A DNA stretch of 64,000 nt. Source: Burkholderia cepacia (GTDB lineage Bacteria; Pseudomonadota; Gammaproteobacteria; Burkholderiales; Burkholderiaceae). This document shows, one piece after another, positions 1 through 8,530 of the stretch (positions within the stretch are counted from its first letter, which is position 1; each line of letters begins with the position of its first letter). The notes below the pieces were generated by a model. The model ran no database searches. It saw nothing but the letters and a program-made list of their open reading frames with translations, and was not told the origin of the DNA. Both the position numbers and the translations under genes were made by a program. The stretch covers positions 62,001 through 126,000 of the forward strand of contig NZ_LDWR01000012.1 of assembly GCF_001039005.1 (NCBI RefSeq). Reading direction: 5' to 3'.

Positions 1-2
1 GT

Positions 3-560
3 GACCGCCGCCCTCTAATCGCCGGCTATCAGGTTCTTTATCATTGGGCTGAGCCGCTCACGGTGTCGAATTTGCACCCTCGATTCGTCAGCCGTCGCCG
101 AGAGACGCAGCTCGCTATATCCAACTACATCACAAACGGCGGTAGCGCTCGCCTTGTTTGGTTGAACGCTGGCAGCGCAGACGGTGCCAACCCGAAGTTC
201 TATGATGCAACCGCGCAGCAAATTGGCACTCCGGGTCCTGTTTGCCTTGCTCTTGAGCATGTATCTTCCGATTCGGAAGATACCAGGATTCACTCCCTTG
301 CTGCATCGTTGCGGGCGGGAATTCCGTGCTTGTTATGGCTACCACAGCCAGACGATCCGGGCCAGAGTGAAATCAGGCGTGCCAAGGTACAGCGTTCGTT
401 TGATCGCCATGAACTTGCTCGTGCGCCACTTCGGGTGCCGCACGAGCAAGCGAACGACTATGAAATGCCCACGATAGAGGGGCTGGGCATCGTATGGGAT
501 TTACCAGAATACCTTCCCAAAGCCGCCCGTCATCAACATCGATTTCACGACCCATCATGA
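3..560 (+). CDS. VMAP-like protein, C-terminal part (gene begins before the window)
   Basis: The reading frame is open from the first bases, so the GTG at 63 is probably internal and the gene starts upstream. The visible part resembles the VMAP-C region of vWA-MoxR-associated proteins: an arginine-rich stretch after an LHPRF motif, a hydrophobic strand before AGIPCLLWL, and the closing signature GLGIVWDLPEYLP. In known ternary conflict systems VMAP carries an effector domain at its N-terminus; that part lies outside the window, so the effector cannot be named. The stop TGA overlaps the ATG of the MoxR gene (ATGA), which implies translational coupling. The family call rests on remembered signatures and on the two following genes. 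Confidence 0.7.
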   Translation, partial: DRRPLIAGYQVLYHWAEPLTVSNLHPRFVSRRRETQLAISNYITNGGSARLVWLNAGSADGANPKFYDATAQQIGTPGPVCLALEHVSSDSEDTRIHSLAASLRAGIPCLLWLPQPDDPGQSEIRRAKVQRSFDRHELARAPLRVPHEQANDYEMPTIEGLGIVWDLPEYLPKAARHQHRFHDPS

Positions 561-1576
561 AGAAGCCTCGCAACGACAAGCTCCGGCCCGACTGGCGTGT
601 CTACCTCGGCAACCGCCAGGAGCGCGAATGCTGGGATCTGCCCGAACCGCCACCATGGCGGCCGCGTCGTGCCTTGCCCGAGAGCGTACCGGCAGACGAG
701 AAGCGCCCACCCTTGGCTGCTGCCACTATCAATAACGGTAGAACCTATCAAGTGGACGACGACGCCATCCAGATGGTTAATGCCGCGATCCACCTTCGCC
801 GCCCCTTGCTGGTCACCGGTAGCCCCGGCAGCGGCAAATCTACGCTGGTCGATTCCATTGCCTATGAGTTGGGCTTGGGTGAGCCCTTGCGCTGGGGGGT
901 GACCTCACGCAGCACACTGCGCGACGCGCTGTACAGCTATGACGCGATCGGTCGCGTGCAACACCAGCAGCAAGACGCAGTGAACACGCAGCTTGTCACC
1001 ATCGGGAATTTCATTGAACTCGGTCCGCTCGGTACGGCCATGCTACCGTCGCACCGACCGCGGATTCTCTTGATCGATGAGATCGACAAAGCCGACTTCG
1101 ACCTGCCTAGCGATCTACTCAATATTCTCGACGAAGGCCGATTTCATATTCCTGAATTGAGTCGCCTAGGCCGACAAGATATTGAGGTGCAAGGCTTTGG
1201 CGGCAACGGCAAAGTCCGAATTACCGACGGCAGAGTCGAGTCTTATGAATTTCCTCTGGTCATTCTCACCAGCAACGGTGAGCGTGATTTTCCAGCCCCG
1301 TTTCTTCGCCGGTGTCTGCAGCTTCGAATGCCCGACCCGTTTGCGAACCGCGAGCGCTTGACTGCCATTGTCGCGGCGCACTTGGGCGCGTCTATGGCGG
1401 AGCGTTCGAGCGACTTGATCACCGAGTTTATCGATCGCGCCCAACGCGGCGAGTTGTTAGCGACGGATCATTTGCTCAATGCAGCGCAACTGGTCATGGG
1501 CGCCTACGCAATGAACGACGATGATAGAGCGTCCCTCCGTAACCGACTGCAAACCGGGTTGGGACGAAAGAGCTGA
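557..1576 (+). CDS. MoxR-family AAA+ ATPase of a vWA-MoxR-VMAP system
   Basis: A 339-residue AAA+ ATPase. The N-terminal PPPWRP motif, Walker A GSPGSGKST (about residues 90-98), the following LRWGVTSRSTLRD stretch and Walker B ILLIDEIDKAD are those of the MoxR subgroup found in ternary vWA-MoxR-VMAP conflict systems. Sensor-region LTSNGERDFP and FLRRCLQLRMP follow. MoxR ATPases act as chaperone-like remodelers of vWA partners. ATG 557 is chosen because it overlaps the upstream stop as ATGA; a longer in-frame start at 494 would lie inside the upstream gene. The stop overlaps the next ATG by one base, so all three genes probably form one operon. Confidence 0.88.
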   Translation: MKKPRNDKLRPDWRVYLGNRQERECWDLPEPPPWRPRRALPESVPADEKRPPLAAATINNGRTYQVDDDAIQMVNAAIHLRRPLLVTGSPGSGKSTLVDSIAYELGLGEPLRWGVTSRSTLRDALYSYDAIGRVQHQQQDAVNTQLVTIGNFIELGPLGTAMLPSHRPRILLIDEIDKADFDLPSDLLNILDEGRFHIPELSRLGRQDIEVQGFGGNGKVRITDGRVESYEFPLVILTSNGERDFPAPFLRRCLQLRMPDPFANRERLTAIVAAHLGASMAERSSDLITEFIDRAQRGELLATDHLLNAAQLVMGAYAMNDDDRASLRNRLQTGLGRKS

Positions 1577-4500
1577 TGCACGAGGCCCTCATTCATTGTC
1601 TGGCCACGGCTGGACTGACGTCAGGTGCAGACGAAGTCCTGGATATCGTCTGGCTGGCGGCCCGTATCGACGCCGCAAACGAGGCCAAACGCCCAGCACG
1701 GGAGGCAGAGGGCGAGGATGAGATGCGCGCCGAAGCGGCCGAAGTCAGCCCCCCCGTTACCGACGAGTCGACAGCGATCAGACCGCAGCCTGCCGCTGCC
1801 CTGGCCTCTTCCCCGGTGCCGCAAGTACATAGGGAGTCGCTGTATGCCGATACAGTCACCGGCACTTTGCGCGGCGACACACTGCTCGTGCCGGGTGTAG
1901 CACGTATCGCGGCAACGGAGCACTACCGGCGTGCCCTGACGCCTTTTGCGCGGCGTGTACCATCGTGGCGAAACGGAATATTAGATGAAGAAGCGACCGC
2001 CACACACGCAGCCGACAGCGGTGTCTGGTTACCAATCATGCGGCCCAGGCGCGAGCGACAGTTCGACGTGGCGCTGGTGATCGAAGACTGTACGAGTGCG
2101 GAGATTCGCCGCCAAGCGCTGGGCGAACTTGCCACGATCCTGCGCCAGGATAGCGGCTTGCGCCACGTGGACGTCTACCGTCTCAGCGGAGACGTCCATT
2201 TGCGTCTGACGAACATAGGCAACGGCCGCGACTATGGCATGCAAACGCTGGCCGGCGACAACCACGGCAGACTGGTGATCTTTGCCACGGATGGAACCAG
2301 TAAACGGTGGCGCAATGGTAGCGTACAGCGGTTCATCCACGGCCTGGGACAGAGGACATCCGTGAGCATGTTGCACATGCTGCCGCGTGCCGCGTGGCGC
2401 CATACTCACATTGGCGCCCCGAGTCTGATGCTGTATTCCTCGGCTCCCGCCGGGCCCAACACCCGAATGGGCTACGAAGCGCCGTGGTGGCTGGATGACA
2501 GCGAAGACGAGGGCTTGGTTATTCCCTTGCTTGAGTTGGATCCCGCGAGTATCGGTGCATGGGCACGCGGCATTAGCAGCCAGGGCGGCGCCATGCCTGG
2601 GGTCTATATCAGCATCCCGAAGACCGAAATGACCGAGCCTGCTCCGGATACCGCGCCAACTCCAGGCGAACGAGTCGCACTGTATCGCAGCATCGTTTCG
2701 ACTGCCGCCTACGACATGGCAGTGTTCCTCTCACGCATCGATCCTGTCACGCTACCCATCATGCGCTTGGTGCAACGGACGATGCAGCCCGACACTGACG
2801 AGGGGGTATTGGCCGAAGTGCTGGTAGGCGGCCTATTGCAGCGCCAAACAATCGATGATGGCGGACAAGAGCGGCATTACCGTTTTTTTGCGGGCGTGGC
2901 CGAAGCACTGTTCAAAGAGCTCCGGTATAGCGAAGAAGACCGCATCAAGGAACAACTGCGACGGGTGGGTGATGCGCTCGCGGAGAGCGCTAGACGAGAG
3001 AGTGCTCACTTGGCCACGTTTGAATCCCCGGCCGGGAATGCCCGGTTGAGCGAGTGGGCCTTGCCATTCGCAGACGTCTCTCGTACGGTTCTGGAAAACT
3101 GGCGGGCGCCAGAGGTTTCGGTCGAGGCATCGACGCGTCCCCCTGAAGAGCCACAAGTCTTTGTGGGCCGAGAACAGGAACTCGGGCACCTTCGGGCATG
3201 GCGGGCCGTCGCCCAAACCGAGTCCGCGACACCGCTTATGATCACCGGTCCCGCCGGTATCGGCAAGACATCCTTATTGGATTACTTCCTGTCGCATGGG
3301 TTGCCAACACAACACCAGGCCGCGGACTACGTACGCGTGAATGCCACACCAGGCACTCCACTACTGGACACGCTGGCGACTCATTGGCCAGACCGGCCAC
3401 AAGAAGGCAATTCCGCCGACTGGCTTTTTGACCGCCTACGTCAAAGCAGGCGTCTGGTCGTTATCGACGATATCGATACCGAGGCTGCCTACGAAGAATG
3501 CGTTGCACTGAATCGTCAGGCCTACGACTTCCCTATGCTGCTTGCCGGACGGTACGCAGTCGGTGATTCGACTCGGCGCGAGAACTGGACTGTGATGAAA
3601 CTGGACGGTCTGAATGTCGAAACGAGCACGACGCTGCTGCGCCGTCTGAGCGACAGCGCAATGCCGCAGTATGAGTTGATCGGCGCTATTGCCAAAGCGC
3701 TATTCGGGCTGCCGCAAGCACTGTATATCGCAGCCAAGATATTGAACAATTCACTATTGCAAGATAACCTGTCGTATTGGCTGGGTCTTGACCGGCAAAC
3801 GTTCAAAGCGTCCGCTAGCTTGCCTGAAGCAGAGAATTGCTTTGACGATTTGGTACGTCGCTGTACACCGTACTATCACGATCTATGCCTGCGCTGGCCG
3901 TTCAAGTTGGGACGTAACGTTAAACCGCTTCAACGCCTGGCATTGCTGGCCCACGGCCCCATGGATGGGGCCACTGACAATCTGGCCAATGCCATCATTG
4001 CGCTACCGCGCAATACCTCCACGCGTAGCGACGACGTGCCGGACGCCGCGAACATCTGGGAAGCAGCACATGCCCTGAATCTCGTCCAGCAACGCGAAAC
4101 GCTGCGACTTGTTCCTCTGTATGCAGCATGTCTTCGCGCGCAATATCCCGAACTTGCCGCGCCGGCCATGGAGCAATGGACAGCATGGATTCTCAAGCGC
4201 GTAGAGGGGGGGGAGTCGGATTGGCCTGAGTTGGATTCAGCGAGAACCGCTTTGGAAGAGTGGCTGGAGCGCAGCCCTCCCGATGCCGGCAACAGAATCG
4301 GAGATGGCTTTATAGCGTATGCGATGGAAGTCGGCCCGATGACGGCGTGGCGCAGCTTCTGCCATCGCATGGCAAGCGTGCACAAGGGCCTGTTACGGGC
4401 CAAATGGCACCTCCACGCCGCGACCTTGGCGCAACACGATAACCATCAAGCCATTGCCATGATGGAGTTGCACAAGGCTGCGGAGATCGCAGACCAAAGC

Positions 4501-5697
4501 AGTGAGCCCGGCGCAGCAGAGATCCTGGCCAAAGTCGAAGCGCTACGGCGCACCCTGCGTGGGACTACGCCGCATCCGCCGCCCGTGACTGCCAATATTC
4601 AGCTCCGTGACTACCAACACTGGTTGTCGCGGATGGCCGTTCAGGCAACCGAAAACGCCAACTTAAATGGCGGTCGCATAGGGCTTGTATTGCAGCCCAT
4701 CGGCACTGGAGTGACCAATACACTGATTGACTACGTTATTGAATGCCGTCGCCTAAAACAGACAGTGAATCTGCCGTACATCATTGTTGCAAACAGCACG
4801 TCAATTGCCGCGGATATCAGTGATTCTTTTCTTCGCTCCAAAGCAGTCGAGCTATCCGGCCAGCCGCTGACATCGACTGTTAATTCAGGCGATGAGTTAG
4901 ATTATCTCTTATCGAAAAAACGGCGGCACATCATAGTAACAACGGCGCATTGCTTGAGAAAACTGCGAGATGCGGAGGATCGCGCTTGCTTGATCATAGG
5001 CCTGAATTTGCATCATCAGTCGCTCACAAATCTAAAATTATTTAAGAGAGCAATTCGAATTCAATTCGGCGATGAGCGGTTACTATTAGGGCGTTCTGCG
5101 ATCGGGGCTTTCGGTCCGCTTATCGCACAGTACAGCCGCAATCAAGCCGTGGAGGCGGGCTATTTGGTCGCACCGCGAATTCGTCGTGATCGAGTTTTGC
5201 TCGGCCACAAAATCGATAAGCATCGACTGTTTGAGGATGTAAAGATATTTCAAGAGATTTACAAAAAAATATTCGATGAGCGCTTGCGCTCGGGAAGGCA
5301 ACCTGGGAAAGTCATCTTTATAACAAAAGACATCGCTACCGCCACACTAGCAATGAATTTTTTGAGGGAAATTCCAGAACCGACACTGACTCCAATTATG
5401 CTTGGAGCCGGTCAATTTCGAGATAAACAGTTGCAGAAATTTTCCAATGTCCCCAACGCCTCGTTGCTGGTGACGTCAGCACAAGTCGCATCGCTGAGTT
5501 TGATCAATATCGATACTTGCTATCTGTTAAGCAAGCTTTCCCCCTCAGCCCTGTTGCGTGTGGAGTCATTTGTCAATCGCCCCCGGAACAACAACATAGC
5601 AGGAGAAATTGTGGATTTTGCTCGAAATGATTTACGGATCATTGAATCGGCGAAATGGCGCGGTAACCAATTGGGTGAAAACGCGCGCCCCTCTTGA
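1576..5697 (+). CDS. SAV_2336/vWA-like STAND NTPase with C-terminal inactive SF2-helicase-like domain
   Basis: A 1373-residue multidomain protein. Residues about 155-280 resemble the SAV_2336/vWA-like domain (FDVALVIEDCTS, then FATDGTS), with an imperfect MIDAS. A STAND/NB-ARC-like NTPase begins near residue 525 (VFVGREQEL), with Walker A GPAGIGKTS at about 558 and hhDD-type Walker B LVVIDDID near 627. Helical repeats follow. From about residue 1010 the sequence tracks a type I/III-restriction-like SF2 helicase: LRDYQ, degenerate motif I GTGVTNT (lysine lost), DEAH replaced by GLNL, then YSRNQAVEAGYLVAP, GKVIFITKD and VNRPR. That part is AT-rich (18 of 60 bases G/C at 5221-5280). Its job is unknown; a nucleic-acid or protein sensing role is inferred. 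Confidence 0.75.
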   Translation: MHEALIHCLATAGLTSGADEVLDIVWLAARIDAANEAKRPAREAEGEDEMRAEAAEVSPPVTDESTAIRPQPAAALASSPVPQVHRESLYADTVTGTLRGDTLLVPGVARIAATEHYRRALTPFARRVPSWRNGILDEEATATHAADSGVWLPIMRPRRERQFDVALVIEDCTSAEIRRQALGELATILRQDSGLRHVDVYRLSGDVHLRLTNIGNGRDYGMQTLAGDNHGRLVIFATDGTSKRWRNGSVQRFIHGLGQRTSVSMLHMLPRAAWRHTHIGAPSLMLYSSAPAGPNTRMGYEAPWWLDDSEDEGLVIPLLELDPASIGAWARGISSQGGAMPGVYISIPKTEMTEPAPDTAPTPGERVALYRSIVSTAAYDMAVFLSRIDPVTLPIMRLVQRTMQPDTDEGVLAEVLVGGLLQRQTIDDGGQERHYRFFAGVAEALFKELRYSEEDRIKEQLRRVGDALAESARRESAHLATFESPAGNARLSEWALPFADVSRTVLENWRAPEVSVEASTRPPEEPQVFVGREQELGHLRAWRAVAQTESATPLMITGPAGIGKTSLLDYFLSHGLPTQHQAADYVRVNATPGTPLLDTLATHWPDRPQEGNSADWLFDRLRQSRRLVVIDDIDTEAAYEECVALNRQAYDFPMLLAGRYAVGDSTRRENWTVMKLDGLNVETSTTLLRRLSDSAMPQYELIGAIAKALFGLPQALYIAAKILNNSLLQDNLSYWLGLDRQTFKASASLPEAENCFDDLVRRCTPYYHDLCLRWPFKLGRNVKPLQRLALLAHGPMDGATDNLANAIIALPRNTSTRSDDVPDAANIWEAAHALNLVQQRETLRLVPLYAACLRAQYPELAAPAMEQWTAWILKRVEGGESDWPELDSARTALEEWLERSPPDAGNRIGDGFIAYAMEVGPMTAWRSFCHRMASVHKGLLRAKWHLHAATLAQHDNHQAIAMMELHKAAEIADQSSEPGAAEILAKVEALRRTLRGTTPHPPPVTANIQLRDYQHWLSRMAVQATENANLNGGRIGLVLQPIGTGVTNTLIDYVIECRRLKQTVNLPYIIVANSTSIAADISDSFLRSKAVELSGQPLTSTVNSGDELDYLLSKKRRHIIVTTAHCLRKLRDAEDRACLIIGLNLHHQSLTNLKLFKRAIRIQFGDERLLLGRSAIGAFGPLIAQYSRNQAVEAGYLVAPRIRRDRVLLGHKIDKHRLFEDVKIFQEIYKKIFDERLRSGRQPGKVIFITKDIATATLAMNFLREIPEPTLTPIMLGAGQFRDKQLQKFSNVPNASLLVTSAQVASLSLINIDTCYLLSKLSPSALLRVESFVNRPRNNNIAGEIVDFARNDLRIIESAKWRGNQLGENARPS

Positions 5698-5807
5698 GCG
5701 ACGGGATCGAGAATTCCGGAAGCTCGTCAGTGATTTCCGCCAAACGACCAAGCATCGGCGGGAAGGAGTACGTAGGCTTGCCTTAGATCGAAGCCGTAGA
5801 CGACGCC

Positions 5808-6013
5808 TCACCTTGCGGCTGGCCCCGCGCGGGGCCGCATGAACGACCACGTCGGCGCCGAAGCCAAGACCGCCGCGACGGCCCCAAGCAGGAACGCCCG
5901 GTGGTAGCCGTTATTGAGCGCGACGACGGCATCCGCACCGACGGCGACCAACCATCGGTGCGTGCGGCCGCCAAGCTTGCCAGGCCCATCGCGTCCAGCA
6001 CGATTATCGGCAT
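5808..6013 (-). pseudogene. Remnant of a DHA2-type MFS efflux pump C-terminus
   Basis: On the minus strand one frame reads MGLASLAAARTDG from about 6013, typical of the region before the last helices of DHA2 (EmrB/QacA-like) transporters. A second frame then continues with DAVVALNNGYHRAFLLGAV and a closing MRPRAG, typical of the last helix. The two pieces are in order but need a frameshift to join, and nothing upstream continues the transporter. This looks like a decayed fragment; the match is from memory of the family and short. Confidence 0.45.
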
Positions 6014-6216
6014 GCCATGCCTCGTTAAACGTCGGCCACTCGGAAAGATTGACCAATTTCCCGCACACTCGGCGCTCCGAATACTCGGCTATTCCGGGGC
6101 AGTTTCCTTCAACTACGGCGCTCGCCATTGGGACCTCCTAGTACTATCACTATCCAAGGGCTAGCAAGGGCATGGCCTGAAGACTAGATCGGCTTTCGTC
6201 AGTTCGGTAGGAGGAT

Positions 6217-6288
6217 TTACAGAATTCTGTAACCGCCTAGCCGCAGAGCCGCTAAATGCCGTTGGAGGGGAGTTACAGAATTCTGCAA
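6217..6288. repeat. Two copies of a 16-bp EcoRI-centred palindrome
   Basis: A perfect palindrome, TTACAGAATTCTGTAA, lies at 6217-6232. A second copy with one changed base, TTACAGAATTCTGCAA, lies at 6273-6288. Both follow a GGAGG-type purine run and are followed by CC, so the repeated unit is longer than the palindrome. Paired operators for a dimeric repressor or recombinase sites are possible. No adjacent intact gene explains them. Confidence 0.6.
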
Positions 6289-6765
6289 CCAGACGTCTCG
6301 GTTGTCGGTGTGCACGATTTTGTAGCCGCCCCCCCCTCGCGAGGGATCCGGCGGCACGACCCAAGCGTTACCCGGTCAGGCTGGGCGGCTTCACGCCGCG
6401 CATCTTGGATGTGGACTGGGAGGTGGATCGGCGGTTTGAAAACCAGCGCCTGCTGGACAACTGGCGACTACGGCATTCACATCCGCGCTGACGGAACGGC
6501 GGCGAGGGTCGCTGGATCGCTGCGGGCGCAGCATTTCCGCATGCTGGACGGCGGCCAAACACCGACGGCAACCGGAATGGCATATCCATCACCGCTGAGC
6601 CGTCCCCCGTTCAATGTCGCTCGCGGCGGGATCGTTCCAGACGAGATCCGGGAGAGCGTGCAAGGTCGGAAGTGCCCGAGACGATTACGGGCAGTTGAAA
6701 GTGACGTGACTGGAGACACGCCCACGGCGGCTACATGTCCGCCGTGGTACGCGATTCGGGAATAT

Positions 6766-7317
6766 TCAGAACCCCGGGAGCGACATCGAATGCGGAACCT
6801 GGCCGGAGAATGCCGGTACCTTCTCGTGCGCGAGTAGCCAGCGCTTCCGGTCCAGGCCCCACGCATACCCCTTCAGATCGCCGTTGCTTGCGATCACCCG
6901 GTGGCACGGCACCACGATCGCGACAGGATTGGCGCCATTGGCTGCCCCAATGTCGATCGCGGCGCGGGGGTCTTCAAAGCCCAGTTCCTTCGCGAGCTTT
7001 CCGTATGTCGTCGTCGTGCCCGGCGGAATGCGCCTCAAAGCGCCCCACACGCGCTGCTGCAGATCGGTGCCGACCGTTGCGGTCGGCAACGCGTTGATAG
7101 CGGTCAACTCACCCGCAAAATATCGGTCGATGGCACGCTCGATCACTTCCGGCGCCGGGCGGCTCGTGACTTCGGTCACCCCATAGTGTTCGCGCAGGCC
7201 ACGACGCAGATGCGTGGCGTGGCTGGCAAACTCGAGTGCGCGAATCGCATCCTGGGTATCGGTGACAAGCAACATGCCACCCATCGGGGTTTCAAGATGA
7301 CTCTGAAAAAGCTGCAT
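6766..7317 (-). CDS. ogt: Methylated-DNA--protein-cysteine S-methyltransferase
   Basis: A 183-residue suicide methyltransferase that moves alkyl groups from O6-alkylguanine (and O4-alkylthymine) to its own cysteine. The active site IVVPCHRVI is intact, preceded by the winged-helix signature TTTYGKLAKELG and an asparagine hinge in GAANGANP. Length suits a single-domain Ogt with N-terminal ribonuclease-like domain and no Ada zinc domain. It lies 113 bases downstream of the oxygenase/Ada operon on the same strand and has its own promoter element at 7376-7396, nearly identical to the one before that operon. Confidence 0.93.
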   Translation of the reverse strand: MQLFQSHLETPMGGMLLVTDTQDAIRALEFASHATHLRRGLREHYGVTEVTSRPAPEVIERAIDRYFAGELTAINALPTATVGTDLQQRVWGALRRIPPGTTTTYGKLAKELGFEDPRAAIDIGAANGANPVAIVVPCHRVIASNGDLKGYAWGLDRKRWLLAHEKVPAFSGQVPHSMSLPGF

Positions 7318-7375
7318 GATTCGCTCCCGATCGAAAGCACGTTACGGTGCACCTACTTTATCTGTGTGAAGCCGC

Positions 7376-7396
7376 AGCCGAACTCCGTCTCTTGCG
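7376..7396 (-). promoter_or_regulatory. Ada-box-like element before ogt
   Basis: Read on the minus strand this begins CGCAAGAGACGGAGTTCGGC. It matches 19 of 21 positions of the element at 9365-9385 before the oxygenase operon. A -10-like GATAAAGT follows about 13 bases downstream, so the element would cover the -35 region. The preceding context AGCGCAAGA resembles the core of the E. coli Ada box. Confidence 0.6.
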
Positions 7397-7430
7397 CTCT
7401 CATTCGTGTTCTTCTGCGTGCATTCCGATG

Positions 7431-8204
7431 CTACTTCGCGTCGTGGAAAATGACGCCGAGCGTACGCCGCTCGCCGCGGCGCAATCGGCTCACGCCATGC
7501 CGGAGCGCGGCTCGATAGAACCCTCGCGACGACTTCACCGGCCGATGGTTCACCGCAAGAACGACCGCGTCGCCTTGCCGAAGCGGCACCACCTCGGCCC
7601 GGCCCGGCTTCTTCGGATCGCTTTCGGTCAACAAGAGCTCGCCGCCGTCGAAATCCCGCCCGGGCTCGTCGAGCAGGAAGATCGCCTGCAACGGGAACAC
7701 GAACTCGCCGTACAGATCCTGGTGCAGGCAGCAATAGTCGTTCTCACGGTAGCGCAAAAGCAGTGGCGTCGGCCGGGTCTGTCCTGCGTTACGGCACACG
7801 GTCTGGAATTCCGAAAGCGTCGCAGGAAACCGGGCGTCGATCCGCATCAAGCCATGCCAGCGGTTCGCAATGGGCGCCAGCCGTGAATAAAGCGATTCAC
7901 GCAGTTGACCGACGATGTCGGGCAGCGGTCGTGCGAAATACTTGTATTCGCCTCGGCCGAACGCGTATCGCTCCATCACGATGCGACTGCGAAAGCGCGC
8001 TTCCTGGGGATAGTAGCCTGCTACCTCGCTGCAGAGCGACGGCGCGAGCAGTTTGGGAAGTATCGCGTACCCGTCGTGCGTCAGGTCTCGCTCAAATGCC
8101 GCCCAATCGATCGCTGCGATCTTGGCGTCGACCGACGTGTCGGCTGATTCCCCGTCGACATCCACAGGATCGGCGTCGAGCAACAGCGTTGCCTGTCTGG
8201 TCAT
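7431..8204 (-). CDS. 2OG-Fe(II) oxygenase, damaged-DNA (PF09859-like) family, copy 2
   Basis: A 257-residue non-heme iron dioxygenase. Iron ligands are visible as HQD in the stretch YCCLHQDLYGEFVFPLQ and the distal histidine in LRHGVSRLRRG; the arginine after it would bind 2-oxoglutarate. The FDGGELLLTE and GDAVVLAVNHRPV motifs match the Oxygenase-NA family (PF09859), annotated as acting oxidatively on damaged nucleic acid. Its start overlaps the stop of the upstream Ada-domain gene (ATGA). It is a paralogue of 8527-9288, sharing GRGE, APIANRW and LHQ motifs. The exact substrate is inferred from family and context. Confidence 0.85.
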   Translation of the reverse strand: MTRQATLLLDADPVDVDGESADTSVDAKIAAIDWAAFERDLTHDGYAILPKLLAPSLCSEVAGYYPQEARFRSRIVMERYAFGRGEYKYFARPLPDIVGQLRESLYSRLAPIANRWHGLMRIDARFPATLSEFQTVCRNAGQTRPTPLLLRYRENDYCCLHQDLYGEFVFPLQAIFLLDEPGRDFDGGELLLTESDPKKPGRAEVVPLRQGDAVVLAVNHRPVKSSRGFYRAALRHGVSRLRRGERRTLGVIFHDAK

Positions 8205-8530
8205 GAGTGCGGCTCCGTAGTACGTGTTTTATTTGAATGCGATGCCGTGGCCGCCTTCCACGCCGTGTACTTTTCCGGCAGGCAGACTGCGCACGGACGA
8301 TAGCCGGCCGCTACAGCGGTCGCTTCGTCTTGAAAGAACACGCGGTGTTTGACGTATTCGCCACGCGCGATTGCCCGCAACGCGGACCGGCAATCGAGCC
8401 GGCCGTAGATGCGGTTGCGTCGATGCCCGCCGAGTGTGCCTGGCACGTCGCTGTCGTACGGCTTGCCGTCTCGGCCGATCAGTTTGAATCGCGTGGATTG
8501 CGTCACGTTCGCTGTCTTCCAGCCCGTCAA
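8201..8530 (-). CDS. Stand-alone Ada-type zinc-binding domain protein
   Basis: A 109-residue protein made of one Ada metal-binding domain (PF02805-like) and no helix-turn-helix or methyltransferase part. The closing motif AGYRPCAVCLPEKY carries the CxxC pair. The first metal half is GRLDCRSA plus a histidine in YVKHRVFF, so one of the four Ada cysteines is not conserved. In Ada this domain takes methyl groups from phosphotriesters and acts as the alkylation sensor. Both ends overlap oxygenase genes as ATGA, giving tight coupling. Whether it repairs, senses or recruits the oxygenases is not known. Confidence 0.82.
   Translation of the reverse strand: MTGWKTANVTQSTRFKLIGRDGKPYDSDVPGTLGGHRRNRIYGRLDCRSALRAIARGEYVKHRVFFQDEATAVAAGYRPCAVCLPEKYTAWKAATASHSNKTRTTEPHS

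Larger units (their letters stand above)
5698..6765. other. 1.07 kb stretch with no intact gene; decayed island edge
   Basis: No credible complete coding sequence was found. The stretch holds a frameshifted MFS remnant (minus strand, 5808-6013), two copies of a 16-bp palindrome (6217-6288), and a short plus-strand coding-like run at 6357-6488 reading RYPVRLGGFTPRILDVDW. That run ends at a TGA and could not be assigned to a family. The interval separates the conflict system from the repair cluster and probably marks an island boundary. Confidence 0.5.

Noticed and set aside
6256..6837. A 193-codon plus-strand frame in the decayed interval
   Set aside because: It overlaps the end of ogt, contains no recognisable domain, and a different frame looks more coding-like at 6357-6488.
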